From contig NZ_JASHHX010000002.1 of the NCBI RefSeq assembly GCF_030056575.1, positions 248,001 to 312,000 on the forward strand: 64,000 nt of DNA, read 5' to 3'. The DNA comes from Rhodoblastus sp. 17X3 (GTDB lineage Bacteria > Pseudomonadota > Alphaproteobacteria > Rhizobiales > Beijerinckiaceae). Position numbers and translations under genes: made by a program. Positions within the stretch are counted from its first letter, which is position 1, and every line of letters begins with the position of its first letter. The notes beneath the pieces are model-generated. The model searched no databases. It saw only the letters and a list, made by a program, of their open reading frames with translations, and was not told the origin of the DNA. Below, in pieces: positions 54,574-64,000 of this stretch.

Positions 54574-55449
54574 ATGACCGGCGACACCGACAACACGTCA
54601 CCTTATCTTGTATCGACAGACTGGCTCGCTCAGCATCTGGGCGCGCCGGGCGTGGCCATTGTAGACGCCTCCTGGCATCTGCCGACGGTCAATCGAAACG
54701 GCGCCGAGGAATTCGCGAACGCTCATATCCCCGGCGCGGTCTTTTTCGACATTGACGCCATTGCCGATCACTCGACCGACCTGCCGCACATGTTGCCCGA
54801 CCCGGTGGCCTTCGCGAGCGCCGTTCGCAAGCTCGGCATCGGCGATGGCATGAAGGTCGTCGTCTATGACAGCCTCGGCCTGTTTTCGGCGCCGCGCGTA
54901 TGGTGGACCTTCCGCGCCTTCGGCAAGCGCGACGTCGCCGTTCTCGACGGCGGCCTGCCCAAATGGATCGCGGAAGGCCGCCCCGTCGCCGAGGGCGAAG
55001 CCATTCCGCAGCCCCGCCATTTCACCGCCCGCCTCGACCATGCCCTGGTCGCCTCGCTGGACGACATGCGCGCGGCGAGCGCCCGGGCCTCCGCGCCCGG
55101 CGGCCCGCAGATCATCGATGCGCGCTCCGCGCCGCGTTTTCGCGGCGACGAACTGGAGCCCCGCCCCGGCCTCCGCTCCGGCCATATTCCCGGCGCGCGC
55201 AATCTGCCCTGGGGCAATCTCGTCTCGGACGGCCGCCTGAAGCCTCAGGCGGAGCTGGAAGCAGCCTTCGCCGCCGCTGGCTACGACCCCGCGCGCCCGG
55301 TGGTGACCACCTGCGGTTCCGGCGTGACTGCTTCGATCCTCGCGCTGGGCCTCGCCGTGATCGGGCGTGACGCCGTTCCGGTCTATGACGGCTCCTGGTC
55401 CGAGTGGGGCATGCGGCCTGAACTGCCGATCGCGACGGGAACGAACTGA
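54574..55449 (+). CDS. sseA: 3-mercaptopyruvate sulfurtransferase
   Basis: 291 aa from the ATG at 54574, with AAGGAG upstream and a TATAAT at 54544-54549 that may be its own -10. Two rhodanese domains. The active-site loop is CGSGVTAS with C247, the loop type that marks mercaptopyruvate sulfurtransferases; thiosulfate rhodanese has CRxGxR. Moves sulfur from 3-mercaptopyruvate (from cysteine) to thiols or cyanide. Lies 77 bp after cysK. Confidence 0.93.
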   Translation: MTGDTDNTSPYLVSTDWLAQHLGAPGVAIVDASWHLPTVNRNGAEEFANAHIPGAVFFDIDAIADHSTDLPHMLPDPVAFASAVRKLGIGDGMKVVVYDSLGLFSAPRVWWTFRAFGKRDVAVLDGGLPKWIAEGRPVAEGEAIPQPRHFTARLDHALVASLDDMRAASARASAPGGPQIIDARSAPRFRGDELEPRPGLRSGHIPGARNLPWGNLVSDGRLKPQAELEAAFAAAGYDPARPVVTTCGSGVTASILALGLAVIGRDAVPVYDGSWSEWGMRPELPIATGTN

Positions 55450-56154
<705 letters not shown>

Positions 56155-56217
56155 CGCCTCCTCCTTAAAATCCCCTATCCCCTTTTCAACGTCACCTCCA
56201 ACGACAAGAGGCGTGAA

Positions 56218-57627
56218 ATGACGACTGCCAAGGACGTTCTCAAGAGAATCAAGGACGAAGACATCAAGTATGTCGACCTCCGCTTCACCGATCCGCGCGG
56301 CAAGTGGCAGCATGTGACCTTCGACGTCGCCCTCGTCGACGAGGAAATGTTCTCGGAAGGCACGATGTTCGACGGTTCCTCCATCGCCGGCTGGAAGGCG
56401 ATCAACGAATCCGACATGCTGCTGATGCTCGATCCGTCGACCGCGACGCTCGACCCCTTCTTCGCCGCCGCGACCCTGTCGATCGTGTGCGACGTGCTCG
56501 AGCCGATGACCGGCGAGCCCTATAACCGCGATCCGCGCGGCATCGCCAAAAAGGCCGAGGCCTATCTCAAGACCACCGGCGTCGGCGACACCGCCTTCTT
56601 CGGTCCGGAAGCCGAGTTCTTCGTCTTCGACGACGTCCGCTTCAAGGCCGATCCCTACAACACCGGCTTCGTGCTCGACTCCGTCGAGCTGCCGACCAAC
56701 CAGGACACCGCCTATGAGGGCGGCAACCTCGGCCATCGCGTCCGCACCAAGGGCGGCTATTTCCCGGTTCCGCCGGTCGATTCCGAGCAGGACATGCGCG
56801 GCGAAATGCTCGCGGCCATGGCGGCCATGGGCGTCAAGGTCGAAAAGCACCATCACGAAGTGGCCTCGGCCCAGCACGAACTCGGCATGAAGTTCGGCAC
56901 GCTGACCACGATGGCCGACCATCTCCAGATCTATAAATACGCCATTCACCAGGTCGCCCATTCCTATGGAAAGACCGCCACCTTCATGCCCAAGCCCGTC
57001 TTCGGCGACAATGGCTCGGGCATGCATGTCCACCAGTCGATCTGGAAGGGCGGCAAGCCGGTGATGGCTGGCGACAAATATGCCGACCTGTCGCAGGAAT
57101 GCCTGTGGTACATCGGCGGCATCATCAAGCACGCCAAGGCCCTGAACGCCTTCACCAACCCGACGACCAATTCCTACAAGCGCCTGGTCCCGGGCTATGA
57201 AGCCCCCGTTCTGCTCGCCTATTCGGCGCGCAACCGCTCGGCGTCCTGCCGCATTCCGTGGAGCAACAATCCGAAGGCCAAGCGCGTCGAGGTTCGCTTC
57301 CCCGATCCGACCGCCAATCCCTATCTGGCTTTCGCGGCCATGCTGATGGCCGGCCTCGACGGCATCGTGAACAAGATCGATCCGGGCGCCGCGATGGACA
57401 AGGATCTCTATGATCTGCCCCCGCGCGAACTGAAGAAGATCCCGACGGTGTGCGGCTCGCTGCGCGAGGCGCTCGTGAGCCTGGACAAGGACCGCGCCTT
57501 CCTGAAGGCTGGCGACGTGTTCAACGACGACTTCATCGACGCCTATATCGAGCTGAAGATGCAGGACGTGATGCGCACGGACATGACCCCGCATCCGGTC
57601 GAATTCGACATGTATTATTCCTACTGA
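56218..57627 (+). CDS. glnA: Glutamine synthetase, type I
   Basis: ATP-dependent synthesis of glutamine from glutamate and ammonium. 469 aa dodecamer type. [60 protein letters not shown], and [16 protein letters not shown]. The adenylylation tyrosine lies in DKDLYDLPP near residue 398, so GlnE-type control is expected. AGAGG precedes the ATG. Followed by a perfect terminator. Confidence 0.98.
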   Translation: MTTAKDVLKRIKDEDIKYVDLRFTDPRGKWQHVTFDVALVDEEMFSEGTMFDGSSIAGWKAINESDMLLMLDPSTATLDPFFAAATLSIVCDVLEPMTGEPYNRDPRGIAKKAEAYLKTTGVGDTAFFGPEAEFFVFDDVRFKADPYNTGFVLDSVELPTNQDTAYEGGNLGHRVRTKGGYFPVPPVDSEQDMRGEMLAAMAAMGVKVEKHHHEVASAQHELGMKFGTLTTMADHLQIYKYAIHQVAHSYGKTATFMPKPVFGDNGSGMHVHQSIWKGGKPVMAGDKYADLSQECLWYIGGIIKHAKALNAFTNPTTNSYKRLVPGYEAPVLLAYSARNRSASCRIPWSNNPKAKRVEVRFPDPTANPYLAFAAMLMAGLDGIVNKIDPGAAMDKDLYDLPPRELKKIPTVCGSLREALVSLDKDRAFLKAGDVFNDDFIDAYIELKMQDVMRTDMTPHPVEFDMYYSY

Positions 57628-57650
57628 GCCGCAAGCTCAGGGAAGCGCGA

Positions 57651-57680
57651 AGGGCGGCCGAAAGGCCGCCCTTTTCGTTT
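57651..57680 (+). terminator. Rho-independent terminator after glnA
   Basis: A 9-bp perfect stem (AGGGCGGCC with GGCCGCCCT) around a GAAA tetraloop, followed by TTTCGTTT. It closes the glnB-glnA transcript 24 bp after the stop, in the gap between glnA and the converging transporter gene. Confidence 0.93.
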
Positions 57681-57783
57681 GGCGTGTGGAATGGAATGGC
57701 TGGGCGGCGCGCCAAACAGGCGCCGAGTGCGGGCAACCACGCAGAGACAGCGAGGGAAAGGCTTCGATGAAGCGGGGAAAGTC

Positions 57784-59019
57784 TCAGGCGGCGTCGCGGG
57801 CCGCGATATTGGCCCGTCCGACCGCAAGGGTGAAGACGAGGCTCAGGGCCAGCAAAAGCGCGGCGAGACCATAGCTGCCGCCCGGATTGCGCCCTCCCGC
57901 GATTTCCCAGGACAAGATCTGGGTATAGGCGATCGGGCCGATCATGCCGGAAATGCCGCGCAGACTCGCGATGGCGCCCTGAACGGTCCCCTGTTCGCTC
58001 ACGCCGGCCAACCGCGTCGCCAAAGCCTGGAAGGCCGGCCCCGCGAGGCCCCAGAGCGCGACCAGCGGCAGCGCGGCGATGAAGACGGTCCCGGTCGGCG
58101 CAAGCGCGTAGGCGATGAAGCCGGCGACGCCGCAGGCGAGCCCGAACATGGCGGTCGGCAATTCACCGAATTTCTTGACCGACTGCCGCACCAGGCCAGC
58201 GGCGACAATGGTCTGGGCGAGTCCGACCAAAGCGAGCACCTCGCCGGTGGTGCGGGCGTCCCAATGATAGCGAAAGCTGGTGTAGAGCACGAAGATGCTC
58301 GGCAGCGAGTCATGGGCGAGATAGGACAGGAAGATCGCGGCGGACAGCAGCGCCAGCGCCGGTTCGCGCCCGAGGAAGCGCAGCGAGCCGATAACATGGG
58401 CCGTCTTCCAGACGACCCTTTTGGTGCGGTTCTCCGGCGCCAGCGACTCCGGAAGGACGAAAAAGCCGTAACAGGCGTTGATGAGGCTCAGGCCGGCGGC
58501 GGCCCAGAACGGCAGGCGCAGGTCGATCTGGCCGAGATAGCCGCCGATCGCCGGGCCAAGCACGAAGCCGAGGCCGAAGGCCCCGCCGAGCATGCCGAAC
58601 CGCGCGGCGCGCTTATCGGCGGGGGTGATGTCGGCGATATAGGCGCTGGCGGTGGAGAAGCTGGCCGAGGCCGCGCCGGAGATCAGCCGACCCAGGAACA
58701 GCCAGCCAAGGGTCGGCGCCAGCGCCATCACGACATAATCCAGCCCGAGGCCGATATTGGACAGCAGAACGACCGGCCGGCGTCCGAACCGATCCGACAG
58801 AGAGCCGAGCACCGGCTGGAAGATGAACTGCATGAAGGCCCAGGCGATGCCGAAATAGCCCACGATGCGCGAGGCCGAACCGTAATCGCCGCCCTCGAAG
58901 GAAACGATCAGTTTGGGCAGCACCGGGATCATCACGCCCAGCGCGATCATGTCGAGGGCGACGGTGATGAAAATGAAGAGAAAGGCGGCTTTGCCGGGCT
59001 TGTAGTTCTGCATCGCCAT
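57784..59019 (-). CDS. TetA-like MFS transporter
   Basis: 411 aa, 12 predicted membrane helices. The MFS motif A between helices 2 and 3 is GSLSDRFGRRPVVLL. The helix 5 motif C-like GFVLGPAIGGYLG indicates an antiporter, and overall the sequence resembles the TCR/Tet subfamily of drug:H+ antiporters. The substrate cannot be inferred; many such proteins do not confer tetracycline resistance. The ATG at 59019 has AGAGG upstream. Codon use looks native. Confidence 0.88.
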   Translation of the reverse strand: MAMQNYKPGKAAFLFIFITVALDMIALGVMIPVLPKLIVSFEGGDYGSASRIVGYFGIAWAFMQFIFQPVLGSLSDRFGRRPVVLLSNIGLGLDYVVMALAPTLGWLFLGRLISGAASASFSTASAYIADITPADKRAARFGMLGGAFGLGFVLGPAIGGYLGQIDLRLPFWAAAGLSLINACYGFFVLPESLAPENRTKRVVWKTAHVIGSLRFLGREPALALLSAAIFLSYLAHDSLPSIFVLYTSFRYHWDARTTGEVLALVGLAQTIVAAGLVRQSVKKFGELPTAMFGLACGVAGFIAYALAPTGTVFIAALPLVALWGLAGPAFQALATRLAGVSEQGTVQGAIASLRGISGMIGPIAYTQILSWEIAGGRNPGGSYGLAALLLALSLVFTLAVGRANIAARDAA

Positions 59020-59300
59020 AGCGTCGCGCCTCTGCTCGGGGCGGCGCGTCAGCGCCGGCGACCCGCGTGTGTGGATTTCCGTCTAGCGCGTCGGGACGCC
59101 GCGACGCAAATGAAAATCGCCGCGCCGCCAGGCGCAAATGATTAGGCTAAGGTCGTTGAGCAAGATCGCGGCGATTGGTTGGGCTTTGCGGGCGATTGGT
59201 GTAAATATGACTTTCTTGAGCTATTTGCCGCGCCGAAACATTTTGAAATAGCGATTTTATATTCGCGCGGCGCGCGGCGGCCTGTTGGGATGGGGGCAGC

Positions 59301-62060
59301 GTGCGGCAGGAAACGCAATCGGACATTGTCGCCGGAGACCCTGAAGGTCCCGATCCGGCGGCGTTCGATTGGATGACGCCCTATGTCGCCTACCTGAAAC
59401 GCATCGCCAGTCTGCGTCACAGCGCGCCCGTGGCTCTGGCGTTTGGCATGGGGCTGCTCGCGGCCTCGGCCGGCGCAGCGTGCCAGGCCGGCCTTGTCGG
59501 GGCGGGCCTGGTCGCGCCCTCCGCTCTCATCGCCTTTTACCCTGTGGTCCTGATCGGCGCGCTCGCGGGAGGCTTTTTCTCGGGCCTCGCATCGCTCGTG
59601 CTGTCGGCCTTCGCCGCGCATGCGTTCTCGGCCTGGCTCGATACGCCAACCGACGGCCCGGCGGTGCTCGTTTTCGTGGTGAGCGGCATCATATTCGCCC
59701 TGATCGGGGAAGCGATGCATCGCCTCTATTCCGATCTGAAGGCCGCCGAGGCTCGCCTGGAGCTGCAGGCGCGCATTTCCGCGCTGGACGAGCACGCCAT
59801 CGTCGCGGTTACCGACAAGCGCGGCGTCATTACCTATGCGAATGATAAATTCTGCACGATTTCGCAATATTCGCGGGCCGAGCTGCTCGGACAGAACCAC
59901 AACATCCTCAATTCGGGCGCGCATTCGAAGGAGTTTTTCCGCTCGATGTGGCGGACCATCAGCAAGGGCGGGGTCTGGCGCGGCGAAATCTGCAACCTGG
60001 CCAAGGACGGGTCGGAATATTGGGTCGACACCACCATCGTGCCTTTCCTCGATGAGCGTGAGCGCCCACGCCAGTATGTCGCCATCCGCACTGACATCAC
60101 CGAGCGCAAGCGCGCCGAAATCGCCCTGAAGGAGAGTGAGGCCGCGCTCCGGCAAAGCCAGAGCCGCCTGCGCCACGCCGCCGACGCCGGCCGCCTGACC
60201 TATACTGATTTCGACATCGTCAACCGGCGGGTCCATGTCGCCGAGAATTTCGCCCACGTCCTTGGCTACGAGCCGGTGACGCCGCCGGACGGCGGCCCGA
60301 TGGAGGACGGGCTGAACAGGCTGCTCGATCACATGCCGCCGGATGATCGCCGGCGACTGACTGTGGCCGTGCAGCAGTGCCTCAACGGGGCCTCGACCGG
60401 ACGGATCGAATATCGGGTCATCGGCGATGACGGCCAGGAACGCTGGATCGAAAGCGTCTGGAGCGCCGATATCGGCGCGGACGGCCGGCCGGTTCGCGTC
60501 TTCGTCACCGACCTCGACATCAGCGGCCTGCGGGCCGCCGAGGACGCCTTGCGCGAGAGCGAACGCAATTTCCGCTCGCTCGCCAACGCCATCCCGCAGC
60601 TCGCCTGGATCGCCAGCCCCGACGGCGACATCACCTGGTTCAACGAACGCTGGTACGATTATACCGGCGCAAAGGCGGCGGGACGGGATGGCATAGGTCT
60701 GAAGGACGTGGTGGAGCCTGACGCCCTGCCCCAGTTCCTGGAACGCTGGGCCGATTGCGTCGCGACCGCCCGCCCGCTGGACATGACCATCTCACTGCGT
60801 GGCGCGGACGGCCGCTTCCGGCCCTTCCTGACCCGCATCATGCCGCATTGCGACAGCGAGGAACGGGTGCTGCAATGGTTCGGCACCGGCACGGAAATCA
60901 CCGAGCAGAAGGAGATGGAGGAGGCCTTGCGCGAGGCGACACTCGAGGCCGAGCGCGCCAATCGCGCCAAGTCCAAATTTCTCGCCTCCGCCAGCCATGA
61001 TCTGCGCCAGCCGGTGCAGTCGCTGGTGCTGCTGCTCGCCCTGATCGAACGCCAGGTTGCGACCACCCCCAAGGCGCTCGAAACGGCGCGGATGATGAAG
61101 CAGGCGTTGGGCGGCCTCAACGGCCTGCTCACGGCGATCCTGGACATTTCCCGCCTCGACGCGGGCGTGGTCGCCCCGAGCATCGACAATGTGGACCTGC
61201 GCGGCATGCTGGACCGCCTCTCCGCCGAATATGGGGCCAAGGCCGAGGACAAAGGGCTGGAGCTGCGGGTCATGCCGCGCAATCTCTATGCGCTGGCCGA
61301 TCCCTCGTTGCTGGAGCGCGCCCTCCGCAATCTGATCGAAAACGCCATGCGCTACACGCCAAGCGGCGGGGTGCTGATCGGGCTGCGCCGGCGCGGCTCG
61401 CGGGTGCGGATCGACGTCGTCGACACCGGCGTCGGCGTGCCCGAGGAAAAGCAGAAGGAAATCTTCGAGGAGTTCATCCAGCTCAACAATCCGGGGCGCG
61501 ATCTCGCCAAGGGCCTTGGGCTGGGGCTCGCCATCGTGGCGCGCCTCGCCGCGCTGCTGGACGCGCAGGTCGAGGTCAGCTCGCGAGTGGGCCGAGGCTC
61601 CCGCTTTTCGCTATCCCTGCCCGCCGCAGAATCCGCCAGCGGCCCCGCCGAAGCGCTTCCCACGCATTTCGAGGACCCACGCGGCCGCATTCTGATCATC
61701 GAGGACAATCTGATCCTGCGCCGCGGCCTCGAAAACATCGCGCGCAAATGGGGCTGCAAGACTCTCGCGGCGTCAAGCGGCGAGGAGGCGCTGGAGCTGG
61801 CGCTGGCGCGGCGCTGGCGCTTCGATGCGGTCGTTAGCGACTATCGCCTCGGCGCGGGCCTGACCGGCGTGGACGCCGCCAAGGAAATCGCGCGCCAATC
61901 GGGCCGTGAGTTCCCGACCCTTATTCTCACGGGCGACACTGCGACGGAACATATCGCCGAAATCGCCGCAAGCGGCTTCGAACTCCTGCACAAGCCGGTC
62001 AGCGCGGAGCAATTGCGCCGCAAGTTGTCGCGCCTGCTGGCGACCGAACCTGCGAATTGA
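59301..62060 (+). CDS. Hybrid PAS sensor histidine kinase
   Basis: 919 aa from a GTG at 59301 with a GGGGGCAG upstream; an ATG at 59373 is the alternative. An N-terminal membrane module of about four helices (43-140, DUF4118-like) is followed by three PAS domains (about 165-275, 285-410 and 420-535), a dimerisation/phosphoacceptor domain with H566 ([13 protein letters not shown]), an ATPase domain ([29 protein letters not shown]), and a C-terminal receiver with D847 ([10 protein letters not shown]) and a HKP lysine. The HDLRQP-type H-box places it among hybrid kinases with cytosolic receivers. The signal is unknown. Its stop abuts the stop of the response-regulator gene. Confidence 0.9.
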   Translation: MRQETQSDIVAGDPEGPDPAAFDWMTPYVAYLKRIASLRHSAPVALAFGMGLLAASAGAACQAGLVGAGLVAPSALIAFYPVVLIGALAGGFFSGLASLVLSAFAAHAFSAWLDTPTDGPAVLVFVVSGIIFALIGEAMHRLYSDLKAAEARLELQARISALDEHAIVAVTDKRGVITYANDKFCTISQYSRAELLGQNHNILNSGAHSKEFFRSMWRTISKGGVWRGEICNLAKDGSEYWVDTTIVPFLDERERPRQYVAIRTDITERKRAEIALKESEAALRQSQSRLRHAADAGRLTYTDFDIVNRRVHVAENFAHVLGYEPVTPPDGGPMEDGLNRLLDHMPPDDRRRLTVAVQQCLNGASTGRIEYRVIGDDGQERWIESVWSADIGADGRPVRVFVTDLDISGLRAAEDALRESERNFRSLANAIPQLAWIASPDGDITWFNERWYDYTGAKAAGRDGIGLKDVVEPDALPQFLERWADCVATARPLDMTISLRGADGRFRPFLTRIMPHCDSEERVLQWFGTGTEITEQKEMEEALREATLEAERANRAKSKFLASASHDLRQPVQSLVLLLALIERQVATTPKALETARMMKQALGGLNGLLTAILDISRLDAGVVAPSIDNVDLRGMLDRLSAEYGAKAEDKGLELRVMPRNLYALADPSLLERALRNLIENAMRYTPSGGVLIGLRRRGSRVRIDVVDTGVGVPEEKQKEIFEEFIQLNNPGRDLAKGLGLGLAIVARLAALLDAQVEVSSRVGRGSRFSLSLPAAESASGPAEALPTHFEDPRGRILIIEDNLILRRGLENIARKWGCKTLAASSGEEALELALARRWRFDAVVSDYRLGAGLTGVDAAKEIARQSGREFPTLILTGDTATEHIAEIAASGFELLHKPVSAEQLRRKLSRLLATEPAN

Positions 62061-62438
62061 TCATTCCGCCCGCTCGCGCCCACGCAGGGCGATCAGCCCG
62101 TCGATCATCCGCTGCAAATCCTCGAACTGGAATGGTTTGGTCAGAGCCGGCGCGTCACGATAGCCTGGCGCGAGTCCGCCGATGCCGTGGCCGGTGACGA
62201 AGGCGTAGGGCACCCCGTAAAGCGCCAGAGCGTCGGCGATTGGATAGGAGTCCTCGCCCTCGAGCGCGACATCGAGCAGCGCGCCATCGAGCGCTACGCC
62301 CTCCCGCTCGACCAATTCCAGCGCCGCCGGGACGGAGCGCGCCGGACCGACCACTTCGCAGCCGATCTCCATCAGCCATTCGGCGACCAGGAAAGCCAGG
62401 ATCGGATCGTCATCCACGACCAACAGACGGCGCGCCAT
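62061..62438 (-). CDS. Receiver-only response regulator
   Basis: 125 aa from the ATG at 62438, with GGAGAAAAC upstream. A single receiver domain without output: acidic VVDDDP (D10-12), phosphoacceptor D56 (GALLDVAL), T82 and K101 (ALTKPF). Such proteins pass phosphate on or sequester it. It converges on the hybrid kinase with zero bases between the stops, so a functional link is plausible but not shown. The frame upstream of 62438 is not supported. Confidence 0.88.
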   Translation of the reverse strand: MARRLLVVDDDPILAFLVAEWLMEIGCEVVGPARSVPAALELVEREGVALDGALLDVALEGEDSYPIADALALYGVPYAFVTGHGIGGLAPGYRDAPALTKPFQFEDLQRMIDGLIALRGRERAE

Positions 62439-62715
62439 GTTTTCTCCGCCATGGGAGGGAATGCGCCATCGATAGCAGCCTTTTGGCCGCGGAGCCATGC
62501 GGAGCGCCCGCAAATGTGGCCCTTTTGCCGGCATGGATAAAAATTGTTTTCGTTCTGTTCCCTCCCTTTGCGCTTCATGCTAATCACACGACGACAGAAC
62601 GCCGTCTGCGCGGCGCCAGCCGCGATCCATTCGAATTGTGGGAAACTCTTCGGCGAGGATCGCCTGACGCGCCGGATGCGTTAAGATTCGACATCTCAAA
62701 CGTCTTTGCGGGACC
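62439..62715. other. Divergent intergenic region between the response regulator and parE
   Basis: A 277-bp gap holding promoters for the response regulator (minus) and parE (plus). An AT-rich patch lies at about 62533-62560. I saw no strong promoter consensus and no well-spaced GGAAC/CGTT stress-sigma pair. No RNA gene is evident. Confidence 0.45.
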
Positions 62716-64000
62716 ATGGCCGAGCACGATCTATTTGGCGCGCCCAAGCCGGCGCCGGGCAAGAAAGCCCCCGAGCTGAAGAAGCCTCTGACTTCGGGCA
62801 CGCCCGGGGAATCTGGCTATACGGCGGCCTCGATCGAGGTTCTGGAGGGGCTGGAGCCGGTGCGGCGGCGTCCCGGCATGTATATCGGCGGCACGGACGA
62901 GACCGCCCTGCATCACCTTTTCGCGGAAGTGCTCGACAATTCGATGGACGAGGCTGTGGCCGGCCACGCCACCCGCATCGACGTCGCGCTGGACGAGGAG
63001 GGCTTCCTGTCGGTGACCGATAATGGTCGAGGCATTCCGGTCGATCCGCATCCTAAATTTCCGAAGAAATCGGCGCTGGAAGTGATCATGACCACGCTCC
63101 ATGCGGGCGGCAAGTTCGACTCGGGGGCCTATCAGACCTCTGGCGGCCTGCATGGCGTCGGCGTCTCGGTCGTCAACGCCCTGTCCGAGCGGCTGGAAGT
63201 CGAAGTCGCGCGCGGCCAGGTTCTTTATCGGCAGATCTTTTCGCGCGGCGCGCCGGTCGGCGGGATCGAGAACCTCGGCCGCATCGCCAATCGACGCGGC
63301 ACCAAGGTGCGTTTCCGCGCCGATCCGGAGATCTTCCGCGAAACCGCGCGTTTTTCCCCCGCGCGGCTGTTCAAGATGGCGCGGGCCAAGGCCTACCTGT
63401 TCGGCGGCGTCGAAATACGCTGGAAATGCGCGCCTTCCCTGCTCGACCCCAATGGCAAGACGCCGCCGGAGGCGGTCTTCCATTTCCCCGGCGGCCTCAA
63501 GGATTATCTGGCCGCCGACATCGAGGGGAAGGAGCTGGTCGCCGAGCAGTTTTTCGTCGGCCGGGTGGAAAAGCCGGAGCGGCACGGCTCGCTGGAATGG
63601 GCCGTCGCCTGGCTCGCCCAGGACGATGGCGCGGTCCATTCCTATTGCAACACCATTCCGACCCCGGACGGCGGCGCACATGAATCGGGCCTGCGCCTCG
63701 CCCTGCTGCGGGGACTGAAAGACCACGCCGACCGCATTGGCCTGGGCAAGCGCGCGGCGGCGGTGACCAGCGAAGACTTGATGGCTGGCTGTGCGGCTAT
63801 GATTTCCATCTTCATCCGAGAGCCGGAATTTCAGGGCCAGAACAAGAGCCGCCTGATGAGCGCCGAGGCCTCGCGCATCGTCGAGAGCAATATGCGCGAC
63901 GCCTTCGACCATTGGCTCGCCGCCGCGCCGGCCCAGGCCAAGGCCCTTGTTGAATGGGCGGTTGATCGCGCCGAAGAACGTTTGCGCCGCCGCGCCGAGA
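62716..64000 (+). CDS. parE: DNA topoisomerase IV subunit B (5' part, cut by window end)
   Basis: ATPase subunit of topoisomerase IV, which unlinks daughter chromosomes. The ATG at 62716 opens a frame that runs to the window edge (428 codons visible, out of about 680-690 expected). GHKL ATPase signatures: EVLDNSMDEA, VTDNGRGIPVDPH, and TSGGLHGVGVSVVNALS; the transducer domain carries QNKSRLMSAEA. SIEVLEGLEPVRRRPGMYIGG with the HHLF segment and the short N-terminal acidic/proline extension favour ParE over GyrB. Confidence 0.93.
   Translation, partial: MAEHDLFGAPKPAPGKKAPELKKPLTSGTPGESGYTAASIEVLEGLEPVRRRPGMYIGGTDETALHHLFAEVLDNSMDEAVAGHATRIDVALDEEGFLSVTDNGRGIPVDPHPKFPKKSALEVIMTTLHAGGKFDSGAYQTSGGLHGVGVSVVNALSERLEVEVARGQVLYRQIFSRGAPVGGIENLGRIANRRGTKVRFRADPEIFRETARFSPARLFKMARAKAYLFGGVEIRWKCAPSLLDPNGKTPPEAVFHFPGGLKDYLAADIEGKELVAEQFFVGRVEKPERHGSLEWAVAWLAQDDGAVHSYCNTIPTPDGGAHESGLRLALLRGLKDHADRIGLGKRAAAVTSEDLMAGCAAMISIFIREPEFQGQNKSRLMSAEASRIVESNMRDAFDHWLAAAPAQAKALVEWAVDRAEERLRRRAE

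Noticed and set aside
57679-59145. 488-aa plus-strand frame opposite the MFS gene
   Set aside because: It mirrors a clear 12-helix transporter, and its composition (runs of Gly, Arg, Glu and Gln) is typical of a shadow frame.
62731-63912. 393-aa minus-strand frame opposite parE
   Set aside because: Antisense to an unmistakable ParE; only codon bias keeps it open.

Overview
The window is high-GC chromosomal DNA from an alphaproteobacterium of the order Hyphomicrobiales (Rhizobiales). Gene order and protein features look closest to the Beijerinckiaceae/Methylocystaceae side. That placement rests on remembered gene neighbourhoods and no search was run. There is no phage, integron, insertion sequence or CRISPR array. 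Nearly everything is conserved core genome, packed in operons with ATGA, GTGA or TGATG overlaps.

Layout. 1-7.8 kb (mostly minus strand): an early C-terminal scrap and a strong terminator, then tgt, holB, tmk, dacA, rlpA, holC and pepA (queuosine, DNA polymerase III clamp loader, dTMP kinase, cell wall, aminopeptidase). 8.2-16 kb (plus): lptF-lptG-lptD-surA-pdxA-rsmA, which covers LPS export and outer-membrane assembly, then vitamin B6 synthesis and 16S rRNA dimethylation. 16-24 kb (minus): a fabD-fabG-acpP-fabF-mltG-yicC-gmk cluster followed by a yqjD/yqjE-like membrane pair. 24.3-34.6 kb (plus): rpsF-rpsR-DUF2232-rplI with a terminator, then dnaB-alr-radA-cvpA-purF and an SDR. 34.6-37.5 kb (minus): der, a TPR membrane protein, and a DUF2239 gene with a clear promoter carrying two palindromic sites. 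37.7-40.8 kb: trmFO and a patch of small or unrecognised genes, including an esterase-fold protein without its nucleophile serine. 40.8-46 kb (minus): queA-metG-tatD-MBL hydrolase-NDUFAF6-like protein. 46-49.5 kb: a transglutaminase-like cysteine peptidase, an EcsC protein, and a two-gene operon of a group III truncated globin with an unrecognised N-terminal domain plus a YkgJ-type cysteine-cluster protein. 49.7-53.4 kb: tRNA-Cys, tRNA-Asn, rsmC-like, rsuA, then a photolyase gene preceded by a striking 18-bp-period array of ACGT-centred palindromes. 53.5-57.6 kb: cysK, sseA, glnB, glnA. 57.8-64 kb: an MFS transporter, a hybrid PAS histidine kinase, a receiver-only response regulator, and the start of parE, cut by the window edge.

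The most distinctive items are the photolyase-upstream palindrome array with copies inside the gene, the DUF2239 promoter with paired TACCCGGGTA-like sites next to a protein that may itself be a ribbon-helix-helix DNA binder, the globin fusion operon, and several loss-of-key-residue cases (Tgt zinc ligands, DacA KTG box, esterase serine). None is proven to be a new system. The first three deserve the first checks.
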